Shown here: in pieces, positions 33,477 to 44,925 of the stretch
Layout: each line of letters opens with the position of its first letter
Position numbering within the stretch: the first letter of the stretch is position 1
From: Capronia americana
Lineage: Eukaryota; Ascomycota; Eurotiomycetes; Chaetothyriales; Herpotrichiellaceae
Length of the DNA: 64,000 nucleotides
Direction: 5' to 3'
Assembly (NCBI GenBank): GCA_016110215.1
Contig: JADWQD010000005.1
Span: 62,001-126,000 of the forward strand
Notes under the pieces: generated by a model
What the model saw: only the letters and a program-made list of their open reading frames with translations
Databases searched by the model: none
Told to the model about the DNA's origin: nothing
Made by a program: the position numbers and the translations under genes

Positions 33477-33811
33477 CGTTCCGTTGATCGAGTGCTCGGT
33501 TCGTGTGGGTGGTAAAGTGCTCGACTACTGCGAGAGGGAGACTGCCTCGAAAACGTGCGGACAGGGATGGAGAGTTGATATATGGTCTCGCTTTCGAAGT
33601 CGAGAGACCCCGACAGACCAGCTCGCCTAGCCTTTAATGGTTCAGCACGTGGCCACAACCGACTCCGTTGCTTGCAACCCTTTTCTCTATCTTGGCATTC
33701 CGGGGAAGCCAGCATGGATAAAGTCGTGCTATCCAAGCAGCTCAGCCAGTCAGCATCTATTCCGATCCCATGCGGAGCTCCCCTGGCTTGGCCCTCTGGG
33801 GCCCCGAGTTC
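33477..33811. promoter_or_regulatory. Upstream region of the Dal5-type transporter, truncated by a transposon
   Basis: This is what remains of the transporter promoter before the retrotransposon target duplication. The sequence beyond the element (39660 onward) is its original continuation. Confidence 0.5.
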
Positions 33812-33816
33812 CCTGG
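33812..33816. repeat. Target-site duplication, left copy
   Basis: CCTGG directly precedes the left LTR and is repeated directly after the right LTR at 39655-39659. A 5-bp duplication is normal for Ty1/copia integration. Confidence 0.9.
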
Positions 33817-34138
33817 TGTTGAACCGAGTATACTCCGAGGCACCTCGTCGGCGCCATTATACTCAAAAGTCAGCCTTACACAGCCTCGGGTGGCAAAGAA
33901 GGCAACAGAGAGAAGGCCTAGTGGCAGATAAGCCCTCTTGAGACAACAGCGTGTCTCAAGAGTGCCTCAGAGTGCCTTAGAGTACCTTAGAAGTGCCTTG
34001 ACGGCGGTATTAAAGCAGAGAGGTATAGGCGTCTTTTAGATATATATAAGAAGGCGTAAAGACCTCTATAAATAAGCGGAGAGACGGCGGTATAATAGTA
34101 TATATATATATAATTATAAATAACGTAAAAGCTCAACA
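33817..34138 (+). repeat. Left (5') LTR
   Basis: 322 bp. The first ~130 bp are identical to the right LTR. From about 33949 nearly every difference is C-to-T or G-to-A in this copy relative to the right LTR, mostly in CA/TG context. Confidence 0.95.
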
Positions 34139-34152
34139 GTTATAAGCCCGGT
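34139..34152 (+). other. Primer-binding site, initiator tRNA-Met half-molecule type
   Basis: GTTATAAGCCCGGT begins at the base after the left LTR. With two RIP-type changes reversed it reads GTTATGAGCCCGGC, the complement of the anticodon-arm region of a eukaryotic initiator tRNA-Met (GGGCUCAUAAC). Drosophila copia and yeast Ty5 use this cleaved half-tRNA mode, unlike the usual 3'-end priming that gives a TGG start. The exact tRNA of this organism is not in the window. Confidence 0.65.
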
Positions 34153-37100
34153 ATAACCTCCATCACGCCGGCTCCAACACCACGTTACAGACCCCGTAAT
34201 ACTATACCGTTACTTAAACAGCGACCGCGTCCGCCAGACCTCGTCGCTATTACACCCACCGCAACTAATACACTGCTGTTCGGTCGCCGACGACGTCCGC
34301 CGGCGCCCTTACCTTAACAGCACGCCACCGCGTAGCGGTAACTAGGGCGTAAAACACACCCCGTAAGTCGAGCTTATTATCTCTCTATATAAGGAAAGAA
34401 GAGAAGAGAGAATAGTAGTATAAACCGTATTTTTATTTATAGAATATATTATCACTCGGAGAACTTACCATATTAGGTAATTTATAATATACACCTAAAA
34501 TAACTAATACTAGCACTAAGACCCCCTTCCTTAACGGGCTAGAGATATAGTACCTCTAGCTCTCTTATATTAAAGATATAGTTAAGAATATAATAGTCTA
34601 GGACTATATTAATCCGGACACCGAGACCCTAAAGGCACTACTAGAAGAGCTAGTATACCTAACTCTAGTAGCCTAACTAACAGTAGAGTAAGCCAGCGTC
34701 TAGACTACCCTTAAGAGTAACTATAACACTAAGATAAAGATATACTAGAGGGTTATAGTCGTAATTAGTAGCGTTAGTAACACTATAAAGGTAACAATAA
34801 ACCTAGATTACTAGGTCTTCTTTAAAGAAGAGGGTATAGATACCTTATATAACTAAATAGTCACTCTAAAGAAGTATATTACACTAAACGACTAAGTATA
34901 TAATATAATAATTATAGCTGAATATAAGGACCTTAAGAAGAACCTTAGGCGCCGGAACGTCGACAGCTAGCTAATAAAGTTTATAAAGGTCGCTACTAAC
35001 GCCATAAGGTATTACTTACCCTATATTAATAAGAATAGGGCTCTAGTTAACTTTATTAAGGTAGTAAGTACCTAGAAGAAAGGCTAGGTAATAGTAAAGA
35101 TAAACTAAGTCCTTAATACTTAAGAAGATAAAAAACCCTCTCTTATAGACCTTATAAAATTATTCTAGAATAGACGACAATATAATTAAGGTAAGAAGGC
35201 TATTAGTCGAGTATTTATAACCGAAGAGGTTAACGGTATTATAGCTATAACTCTTTAAGGGAAGAACCCCTATCACCGTAAATATATATACCGCGAGTAC
35301 TACTAGTGGAGAGACTATCTATACCTTAATAAAGACGTGCGAGACTCGGGTTAAGTCCTAGATAAGGCGATTAAATAGGTAGTTTAAGAGGCCCTTAAGG
35401 ATAAGAGTCTAAAGTAGCTTATTAAGAGGAATATTATAAATAGCCGAAAGACCTTAAGTAATAAGGGCACTATAAGTAAATATATAGATATATATAGGCG
35501 CAGTAATATAAACTACAGCGGCGCACTAAAAGGGCCTACCTAGCGGAGGCCGAAGAAGGGTAAGCCTAAAGAGATAACTATTATAAAAGACGTTAGAGAG
35601 GTTAAAGACGACCCTTTAAACTTTATAAATACTATAGCGCACTTAGTATTAAGTATTAAGGCTCTTAAGGACTAATAGATTCTTAACTTAAGGTCGGATA
35701 TTTATATAATAAATAATTAGCAGGTATTTAAGTATTTAGAACAGCGCTAAAGAGGCTAAGTAGTAGCGGAGGCGATAATATACCGGGTTAAAGTAGCTAG
35801 TATAGTAACTATAAAAGTTATAACACTAGACGGTATAAAGATAATAACATTACTAAATATTATATATATCCCTAGCTTTATAATGAATATCGTCTCTCTC
35901 TCTCTCTTAATAGAATAGGGCGTCTATTAGAGCACTTAAGATAGCTGTTTAACTAGGTACGGACGACTAATTATAATAGTAAGACGTCTAAGAGGATACT
36001 AGATATTATCCTCTAATAAACTATAGAAGGCTAGTATACTAGACTAGTAAGGCCGAGATAAAGATAAATATAAAGGCCTCGCAGTATTATTTAGTGTAAT
36101 AATAATAAGTAAATACTAATAATATAATAAGTTAGTATTTATAACTAAATATAGTAATATAGATATAAACCTCTTAATACTATAGTACGCCCGACTAAGG
36201 CACCCCGGTATAGGCCCTTTCTCTTATTTATCTCGAGCAGCTAAAGACGTCTTAATATTTATAATTAATAAGACTATCTATAAGGCCTACTAGCTCTTAA
36301 AGGCCACCTAGTAAATATCTCGATTAAATAAATAAGAGACGCAAGAGGAGTATACCTTTCATCGAGTATCTTATAACCTTCTCTAGGTAGAAGAGGGGTA
36401 TAACGGGGATAAATATATTATTTATTTCTAATACTATTTAATAAACTTTAGTATTCTCTTCTATAAACCGAGATATAAGGGTATAGCTTAAGTATTCCGA
36501 CTCTTATTGGCCTATATTAAGCTGTAATACCACTAGCGTATAAGGATTATCCGTATTAATAATAAGACGGCCGTAAGAGAAGAGGTAAAGGAATACCTTT
36601 AAGAATAAGGTATTATAATTAAACTAAGTACCCTATACACCTCAATATAAAACGAGTATATAGAGAGATATAGTAAAATACTCACTATAAAGGCTTATAC
36701 TCTTAGATAGGCCTTACGATTACCTTATAACCTTTAGCCTAAGATTATTAGAACAGCTATATATTTAATAAATAAGACCCCGATATATAAACTTAACTAG
36801 AGGACGCCTTTTAAGGCTGTTATAGGTAATAAACCGAGCCTTAGACACCTTTATATTATCGGTTTAAAGGCGTACTAGCTGCTATATAATATACTAAAGA
36901 AGAAGAAGCTAAATATAAGGGCGTTAATTAGTTATTTAGTTAAGTATAACTCGACTAATATCTAATATATTTAGAACCCTTAAAATAGATATAAAATCAT
37001 CCGGATATATAATATATATTTTAACAAGGGCTAGAAGTTTAATCCGTAAGATATACCGCATCTCTTATAACTTAATAGCTTTAAATTAAACGCCGATATT

Positions 37101-39322
37101 ATTAATCTCGACGACCTTAGCGGCGTCTCTAAAGATATATAATTATAAGAAGAAGATAATAAAGATAATAAAGACAAACTTATAAACACTACACTAGGAT
37201 AAGGCTAAAGGGTATAATTAAGAAGAGGTAACTCACCCGAGATAATATTAATTACTAAAATAGGTAACTCCTTCGACGCGATATTAGAAATTACTAGATA
37301 CCGGGGGTCTTCTCTATCTTTAAGAACTTCTTAACCAGATATAAATACCCTAGACACCGTATATACACCTACTATAATAGATAATACCTTCTATACACCC
37401 CCTTCATCCTTATCTAGGAGGGTAGAAGATATATATAAACTAATATAGGCTATAGAGGTAAGACTAACGAGGTAGAGACTAAACTTAGCACCCCGTATAT
37501 ATAAAATTTCTACAGCACTAAGCGACGATAATATCCTCCCTAAAGATTTAAAATATAAAAGAAAGAAGAGACGGCTAACATAGTTTATTCTAGATACTAA
37601 AGAACCTTTAGAATACTATTATAGCTTCTCTACAGCCCTTATAGAAGGTTCTTAGGCGATAAATAAAGCACCAGCGCCTATAGTAGTATCTTAAGATCTA
37701 AATAAGCTAAAGATTTATAAGGATACATTACCCCTAGAACTAAGAGGCTGGAGAGACCTCAGCAAGCATCCGTTTAGTAAATACTTTATTATAGCAGCCT
37801 ATATAGAGTTTAAGGTATTAAAGGCGAGAGGGACGTTCCGAGAGGTTTCTAGACAACCCTAGTATAAGCCATTACTACTTCTCTAGGTGTTTAAGTATAA
37901 GTTTAATATAGACGGTTATTTAAATAAGTTTAAGGCGCGAATTTATATTTAAGGAGATCTTTAGACCTCTTAAAAGGATAACTATACTATAACACTCGCA
38001 ATTTAATATTTTAGAGCGCTAATAGCGCTCTTAGTAGTGTTTAACCTTAAAATTAAGTAGCTTAACGCTATTAATACCTTCCTTAATAGTAATATTAATA
38101 AAGACGTTATAATTAAGTGGCCACTAAGGTTTCAATAAAATAATAGAATCCTCCAGCTTCTAAAGGCCCTATACAGCCTTAAACAGTCACTACACCTCTA
38201 GCACAACTATTTAGTGAATATCGTCACTAAACTAGGCCTTAAGAGAGTCCCCGGCGTAAACTATATACTAGTAAATAGCTAGGTTATCTTCTTCTTCTAT
38301 ATTAATAATATTATCCTCCTCTTCTTAAAGGAAGACGCCTTAAAGGTATAAGAGCTGGTTAAAAAGCTATAAAAAGACCTTAAGCTAAGAGAGATAATAG
38401 AGGCTAACTAGTTCCTCGATATATATATTATTTATAATAGACCTAAATACCTCCTCTAGTTATATTAAAACTCTTATATTAATAAAATAATTATCTATTT
38501 TAATATTAAGCACCTTATATAAACACCTCTACTAGTAGATATACTAAATTAATATAAAGGCGAAGTATCTACCTTAGATAGGTATAGGTTCTAGTTATAT
38601 ATTAGCTTAATTAATTTTATAGTTATTATTACTAGACTAGATATTATAAAGGTAGTCTTAATCCTCTCTTAGTATCTATAGAACCCCTCGCTAGAGTATA
38701 TATATCTCGCTAATAGGGTATTAGCCTATCTTAACTATTTAAAATATCTTATAATTAAATATAGAGATATACTTAAGCCTTTAGAGGTTAAAATACAGCT
38801 ATTTACCTAGCTACCCTCCTTCCTATTTAAGTATTATTTAGACGCCGCGTTTACTAATAATATAAATAGAAAAAGCTCTAATAAGTACCTCTTCAGCTTA
38901 TATAACGGCTTAATTAACTAAAAGGCCTTAAAGTAGGTAACTATTATAACGTCGACTATAGAGGTAGAGTTATTAGCGTTATCTTAATCCGTAAAGAAAC
39001 TACTATACTAGTAGAGGTTCTTTAACTATATCAACTTTAGCTTTAATAGCGGCCTTATAATATAGTTAGACAACAGGCAGATAATACGCCTTCTAAAGGC
39101 CGAGGAACCTCTCCTTACAACCCGCCTACACTATATCGATATATACTAGCACTGGTTGCGTCAAGAGGTTTAAGAAGGCACCATCAACGTTAAATAGGTC
39201 TCCACCAGTACTATAAAGGTAGACGGCCTTATAAAACCTCTCCCAAGATAGGTATTCAAGCGCTTTATACGGCAGCTGAACCTGGTCAATATTTAGGCCG
39301 AGATTGAACAGCAATCACGCCC
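34153..39322 (+). pseudogene. RIP-mutated copia gag-pol
   Basis: The polyprotein is full of stops but still legible. Around 36.2 kb the pre-integrase motif reads RLRHPGIGPFSYLSRAAKDV. Around 38.2 kb the reverse transcriptase reads ALYSLKQS, and the catalytic YVDD box has become YINN (38298 on). RNase H is seen near 38.85 kb (DAAFTNN, RKSSNKYLFSLYNG) with TSTIEVELLALS. The end of pol is DGLIKPLPR then RQLNLVNI near 39290. The element cannot supply its own proteins. Confidence 0.85.
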
Positions 39323-39332
39323 TGGGAGGGTG
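39323..39332 (+). other. Polypurine tract
   Basis: TGGGAGGGTG directly before the right LTR is the expected plus-strand priming site. It lies in the part that escaped mutation. Confidence 0.6.
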
Positions 39333-39654
39333 TGTTGAACCGAGTATACTCCGAGGCACCTCGTCGGCGCCATTATACTCAAAAGTCAGCCTTACACAGC
39401 CTCGGGTGGCAAAGAAGGCAACAGAGAGAAGGCCTAGTGGCAGATAAGCCCTCTTGAGACAACGGCGTGTCTCAAGAGTGCCTCAGAGTGCCTCAGAGTG
39501 CCTCAGAAGTGCCTTGGCGGCGGTATTGAAGCAGAGAGGCACAGGCGTCTTTCAGATATATATAAGAAGGCGCAAAGACCTCTGTAAATAAGCGGAGAGA
39601 CGGCGGCACAATGGCATATGCATATATGACTGCAAATAGCGCAAAAGCTCAACA
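39333..39654 (+). repeat. Right (3') LTR
   Basis: 322 bp from TGTTG to CAACA, equal in length to the left LTR and retaining the C and G bases lost from that copy. It is the better guide to the ancestral sequence. Confidence 0.95.
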
Positions 39655-39659
39655 CCTGG
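39655..39659. repeat. Target-site duplication, right copy
   Basis: CCTGG, matching 33812-33816. Confidence 0.9.
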
Positions 39660-40352
39660 CCTCCAGCCGAGGCATTCCCCGGAGTTTGGAGAGGCCAGCG
39701 GGAAACCTTGCATTTCCACCAGAGTGTTTAGTCGATAACCGGTTCCATTCGCTAGCTGTAAGTCAAGAATGCGCCATCGAATGAGGACCTGAGCCTGATG
39801 CACTATTGGAGCCAGGAGCGGAATGACTCCAGATGTCTATTGTCTTGATGTCTTGACTGTCGCATTCCCGTGGTTCAATGTCGAATGCGAGTTCCACTAC
39901 TCGGTTACCGGCGGGGATCCCAGCCTCCAAGCTATTCTTCAAATTCATCAGTTGTATTATGTCCCCGAAATGCCCAACATGGGTTGGTTGACGCAGTCGA
40001 GTTTCGGGTTTCTACCTCGTACATACATGACTACTAGGGACATGTTGAACAAACAGAATGAGCAGTTTCAGGGTCAACCACTGGTGCAATTGTGCACTAT
40101 GAGATGGTGCTGGTAAGAGGTATATATAGGCACTTTGCCACCATAATCGGCCTGAAACAGGCCCCCTGAATAGTCCCGAATAACGTCTCATACTTGTTTC
40201 AACAGGACATGATTATCCGGCCAACCTAACTCCATCCTCTGTTCATCTCAAGCCACTAAAATATATGGTCTATAGCTCGGGCTACACCCCCATGTCTTTG
40301 GTTCTGGTGGGCCCAGTACTCATGACCACCCCACACGACAGAATTCGGCCAG
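39660..40352. other. Intergenic, right flank of the retrotransposon
   Basis: About 690 bp that was once continuous with the sequence ending at 33811. A 97-codon + frame (39823-40116) is motif-free. It is the 3' flank of the Baeyer-Villiger gene. Confidence 0.4.
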
Positions 40353-42418
40353 CTAACTTGCGTGCCCGTTTGCCGCCTTTCCGACTTCCCAAGGCACGGT
40401 TCCATTCACGGTCTTCGTCATTGTCACCCATTCCCTCCAGTTGATCTTTCTTGTCATCCACCAGAAGTGGGGATAAGAGAAGGGCATGGTGTACGTGTTC
40501 CAGCCCGCGTCGTTCTTGTAATATGTCACACTGAGAAAATGAGGTCAGTCGAGTCAACGACAAGATGAGAGGAACCCGGGGTGGCGCGCCGGACAACTTG
40601 AACCTACCAGTCGCTGCGAGCCCAGACGAGGCGTTCTGACTGCAATCGCTGAACGTCGTTGTTATACGCCTGTTCGCGACTGCGTTCTGGATACATGGCC
40701 AGCTTGACACCACGAGCCTCGCGCCGGATGATTTCGCGTACGGCCTTTGCAGCAAACCTCGCTTGTTGTTCCCAGAGATTTTGCTGCGAGGACCAGACTG
40801 TTGCTGAATTTGGTCCAAAGCAGAAAAACATGTTGGGGAACTGCGAGGTGGCCACTCCGTACAGCGCTTCCGGATGTGCAGACCATTTTTCCTGGAGGTC
40901 GATCCCACCTGTCCCAGTGACCTTTTCATGATCCAAGAAATTGGCCACATTGAATCCAGTGCCGTAAATGATCACGTCGAACTTGGTCTCCTTCTCCTCT
41001 CCCGTGATTCTGTCGGCAGATACCACTCCTTCCTCGGTGTAACGCACCAGACGATCTCTTGTGACGGTACAGTTGCTTTTGGCCAGCGACGTATAGAAAT
41101 TGTCCAACCGGAGTGGACGCTTACAGTAATCTAACAATCAGCACTGGTGTCAGCAACCATGTCAAAAAGGTTGTCCTTGGGGAGGCATTACACTTCGAGT
41201 TTGGCCGTACGATCTCTCGCAGCTTGGGGTCCTTGACTTGTGATTCCATGAATTCAATCGCCGATTTCGTCATCAAGTCGTTCTCGGGCGAATTATCGGT
41301 CGCCGCTTTCCTGCCAAACAGCATCATTCGCACATTCATGCGCTGTCGCACAAGCCAGGCAAAACCCGGAACCCATTTGAGCGCCCATCGGAAGAGTCTG
41401 CAAGAGTCTCAGTCAGCTCCAGTGTGAGGCCACGGAGATTGACTGTGAGGAACCGTACCCAGAGTATTTGAAATCCGACCGGGGGACGCAGACTGGGGGA
41501 GTTCTCATGTAAACCTGAGCCGTCAGAATTGACATCGAACCAAGGGCAACAGGTAAACTCACCGTCAAATGACCAACTTTGTCAATAATCTCAGGGATGA
41601 TTTGTGCGGCGCTCGGTCCACATCCAATCATGCCAACCTTGAGACCGGTGAGATCGAAGTCGTGGCGCCAGTGAGCCGTGTGCCATGAGACGCCCTTGTA
41701 CCTCTCGCGGCCCGGAGTGTTCCCAAACTTCGGACGGTCGAGGCTGCCCACACATTGGCACACCACGTCGGCAATCCAGTGTTCGGTACGTCCAGACTTG
41801 TCCGCAACCTCGACGTGCCACACGAAAAGCTGGTCATCCCAGAAGCACGCCTTGACGAAGCTGCCGAACCGTGTGCAACGATCAAGCTCGTAGTCTTTCG
41901 CGAACTGCGTGTAGTATTGCTTGATTTGAGGCTGAGTGGCGTAGAAGTTTGTCCAGTCTAATCCAGTCAGCGATGTTTCGGGAAGTAGAGGGGAATTTTC
42001 GACAGCCGTGGAAGGAAAACTGACATTTCCAGATGTAATAGCTGGTGGTATAGATCATGGCTGGCACGTCACAGGCACAGCCAGGATAGGTGTTTTTCTC
42101 CCATACCCCGCCATAGCTATCTAGAGCATCGAAGATTTGCATGTCTTGATGCTTCAAGATGCCCTGTTTCAGCAGTATACTCGCCTGTTGAATCCCGGAC
42201 ACGCCAGCGCCGACAATGATAACACGTCGCCGTCGCTCCGGAGGAACCGAGGACGCCTCGGCCAACAATTCGGCTCGGTCAAAAGCCCCAGTCTTCTCGA
42301 AACCAGATATAGCTCCATAGTCGTTACCGTCGACAGTGCCAGCATCGAATGTTTTGACTGGCTGAGGCACCAGGATGGGTCGTGCGAGCAATGGCTGAGT
42401 CTCATCGAGGAGCGCCAT
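40353..42418 (-). CDS. Baeyer-Villiger-type flavin monooxygenase, 583 aa
   Basis: Six exons (42025-42418, 41563-41957, 41459-41514, 41192-41397, 40608-41130, 40353-40530) sum to 584 codons in phase. The N-terminal FAD site is VIIVGAGVSGIQQA. A BVMO-type signature YGGVWEKNTYPGCACDVP follows, then the fingerprint region YKGVSWHTAHWRHD, where the usual final Pro/Asp is Arg, and the NADPH Rossmann motif IGCGPSAAQIIPE. A later ATG-type motif reads IYGTGFN. The enzyme would convert a ketone to an ester or lactone using NADPH and O2. It is the leftmost gene of the right cluster, divergent from a glyoxalase. The altered fingerprint residue leaves open a simple N- or C-hydroxylating role. Confidence 0.9.
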
Positions 42419-43194
42419 GCCAGCGGGAGTTGTCAGGCAGAGCCGGAACAGTCAATAGAGTAAAAGCAGTGTGAAATTGGGAGATGAACAGACAGCACGA
42501 GCGTTCACTCGTTGTTCAGACTTTTAAACAGCATTTTTTGAAAGGCAACTGTGGCAGCAGTCAGGTTCAAGCATCAAAAGTGCTTTGCAAGAAGATCCTC
42601 ACCTGATCGAAACCAATGCTGAACGCCGACGCTCCGACTAACACAGAATGAAAGCGTCTCATTTCTGCCATCATTTACTCACAGGAAACCACCACTTTGG
42701 CTTCCGGTGCATGTTGTGCTGCCTTATTCTGCCACCTCGGGATGGTGGCTTCTTACCCCGATTCGGAGCTCGGTGTGTGGTGAGAATACCATCCACATCT
42801 TGTGCTCGGAGTAGTATGTGTACTCGTGAATATCCGGAGCGATCCCAACTTGCCAATCGTACCGCAGCCCCCCCTTCTCTTTAGTGCGTATGAGTACTCC
42901 TTACATCTCGGACGAGACAAGCATAGATGGCAGTGCACTTCGGATTGGTTCCAAGGCTCATCGTGCGCCTGAACCTACCCCAAACAACGATCAAGCATTT
43001 TCTAATACTTCATTGCCAGACCTTGGCCTAGATTGTCGACGCGGCTAGAAGAAAAAGGGCTCGACTTGCACTTAACGACATTTCTAGGAGGTCCGCGACA
43101 CTTGATACCACCAGCTTTCTTACTGCTGGCCCTTGACCAAGGTCCACGCCCAGTATTGCTTACGCAGCGAAATCGACTCAATCTGAGTGAAACC
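42419..43194. promoter_or_regulatory. Divergent promoter region, BVMO / glyoxalase
   Basis: 776 bp between two divergent start codons. The glyoxalase frame is open back to 43033, but the chosen ATG at 43195 is the one followed by a normal N-terminus. No other gene is seen. Confidence 0.45.
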
Positions 43195-43891
43195 ATGGCC
43201 GAAAATTCAGTCGCACCGCCAGAACCACCTGTGGGATTACGCGTGGTTGCAGAGTCTCTCACGCCACCAACACCTGCCACCCAGGGATACCGGCTACAGC
43301 ATGCCATGCTGCGTATCAGCAACCCAGAGAGCTCCTTACGGTTCTATACCGAGCTCATGGGCATGTCACTGATCTTCAAGCTCAACACTGGCCCCTTCGT
43401 CGTGTACTATCTGGCCTATCCCGGTCCGGACGATCAATCCCCGGCGGACATTGCGAACACCATGCCGTCACGCGCAGGACTGTTGGAGCTGGTCTATGTA
43501 CCACCCAAGAACCGTCGACAGGTCAGTGCGGATGATGGTCAATTATTAGGTCAACCCGCGTGTGTGGGGTTTGGTCATCTGGGATTCTACGTGCCGAGCG
43601 TAGCGGAAGCCCTCGGACGCGCCGAAGCCGGCGGGTACACCGTTGTAAAGAACTTGAGCGACCTGTCTGCTACAACATTGGACCTGCCAGAGTCTGTCTC
43701 GGACATCCCATTCCATCCCGGGTTCCTCGCGAGTTTCTCACAAGTCGGCTTTATCAGAGATCCCGATGGGTAAGCACCATGCTTTTCTGCTCTGTATACC
43801 TTCTTCTCGACGCATCCGAAGTTTTGATCCTGTCCTGATGTCCAAGAACAGATACAGCATTGAGCTTCTGCCCCTGCAATGGAAGAGATGA
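43195..43891 (+). CDS. Glyoxalase I-like (lactoylglutathione lyase / VOC fold) protein, 204 aa
   Basis: Exons 43195-43769 and 43852-43891 give 205 codons. Metal-site positions are readable: QHAMLRISN (first ligand), GLLELVYV (Glu), GFGHLGFYV (His) and RDPDGYSIELLPL (Glu, split by the intron). It has the single-domain length of the human enzyme rather than the double-domain yeast form. True glyoxalase I turns the methylglyoxal-glutathione hemithioacetal into S-lactoylglutathione. In this cluster it could detoxify an aldehyde released by the pathway or act on another substrate of the VOC superfamily. The first ~35 residues are Pro-rich and likely flexible. Confidence 0.85.
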
Positions 43892-44063
43892 GACGATAAG
43901 GACATGGAGACGAATTGTTCGTATTAGTGGGTGGATTGGATGGTCACAATGCTCCCAGACTTCTGAAGGAAGACTCGAGGCACCTCAACGAGGACTGACT
44001 GACTCACGCCCAATACTTCCCGCAAACGATGGTACTTCACTGTCTGCCCTCTTCTCCCCTCCG
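43892..44063. other. Convergent spacer, glyoxalase / GFA protein
   Basis: Short spacer between the ends of two convergent genes; no feature seen. Confidence 0.3.
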
Positions 44064-44614
44064 TCAATCCACGTATGTCCTCTTCTGCACAGCCGAATCA
44101 ATCTGCGTAAGCCAAGGCAGTCGGTGCTTGATGTTGATTTCCTGCACCGGGGTCGTTTCCAAAGGCCCGACATCGTCCAACGTGCCCACTTGAATAACCA
44201 CGATGCCCGGCTGTGGCGCCCCGGCCTCCTTGGGATGCGGTTGGCCATATATTGGGCTGCCGCAGTCCCCGCAGAAAGCTGTAGAGAACTCAAACCCTTC
44301 GTCAAAGTGCCGGGTTCGGACCTTCTTCAGTTCTCCTTTCTTGACGGTGAAGGATCCCACGGGAACGACGAGGTTGAGAGACCCCGTGGCCCCGGAGATC
44401 TTGCGGCAAGGTCGACAGTGACAGATCGATGTCTGTGGGAAACATTGGGCGTAGGTCAGTCAGTCAGTCAGTCCCTCATTGAGGAGCCTCGCGCCCTTTT
44501 GAAGACGACCTGGAGGGTGGGGTGTACACACACCTTCTTCCAGGCATCTTCAGAAGCCTCGACTTCGTAGTTAATGGCGCCACACAGGCAGCTGCCGTGG
44601 AGTGTGTTCGCCAT
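44064..44614 (-). CDS. GFA/CENP-V-domain zinc protein (S-hydroxymethylglutathione synthase-like), 149 aa
   Basis: Exon 1 (44534-44614) and exon 2 (44064-44432) join in phase. The GFA zinc sites are all present: GSCLCGAI, then ICHCRPCRK, then FCGDCGSPIYG. The start is the first real ATG; the upstream open frame begins at a TTG. Bacterial Gfa was named for helping formaldehyde react with glutathione, though many fungal members are uncharacterised. The intron contains a short TCAG tandem run. With a glyoxalase next to it, a shared role in glutathione-linked aldehyde handling is plausible but unproven. Confidence 0.85.
44456..44473. repeat. TCAG tetranucleotide repeat inside the GFA intron
   Basis: Four to five tandem copies of TCAG, just upstream of the intron's branch region on the minus strand. 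It may be length-variable. Confidence 0.7.
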
Positions 44615-44925
44615 ATCTTCAGGATTTCGGGGGACTGACTGTGTGGTCAAAGACCTGAAGAGCAGTTGTTAATCGGTTGGAATGGAACTTTGTTTACTTT
44701 CCCTTGGATTACAAGTGGTGCCATCAATGCTTCTATAAGAGCTAGTTGACGGCCTTATAATTGTCCCAAATACTCCTTGTCTCAAGGCCTCGGACTCGGA
44801 TGTGGGGGATGTTTTTTGCTGACAACTCAGCTCAGTTCTTCTTCTGAAAGACGCAACAATCGATGTTGACCAGTCCAAAACTCAAATAGTCGGGCCTCGG
44901 ACGCGCCGGAAACTGTACGGCAATG
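44615..44925. other. Spacer, P450 to GFA gene
   Basis: 311 bp between two genes on the same strand. It holds the GFA promoter; no gene seen. Confidence 0.35.

Larger units (their letters stand above)
33817..39654 (+). mobile_element. Ty1/copia LTR retrotransposon, full length, inactivated by RIP
   Basis: The 5838-bp element has 322-bp LTRs beginning TGTTG and ending CAACA, a primer-binding site, a purine tract and a 5-bp target duplication. The internal part has no open frame, and AT content rises sharply because CpA and TpG are almost gone while TpA abounds and CpG survives. This is the mark of RIP acting on CpA. The two LTRs are the same length with no gaps, so after insertion only point changes accumulated. 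The right LTR and the last ~190 bp of the interior escaped most mutation. Decayed protein order (gag, integrase, reverse transcriptase, RNase H) shows copia type and + orientation. Confidence 0.95.

Noticed and set aside
33817..39654. AT-rich block as a centromere, origin or mitochondrial insert
   Set aside because: LTRs, target duplication and legible copia pol motifs show it is a mutated retrotransposon.
43860..44570. 236-codon + frame
   Set aside because: Overlaps the end of the glyoxalase and lies antisense to the GFA gene with its zinc motifs.
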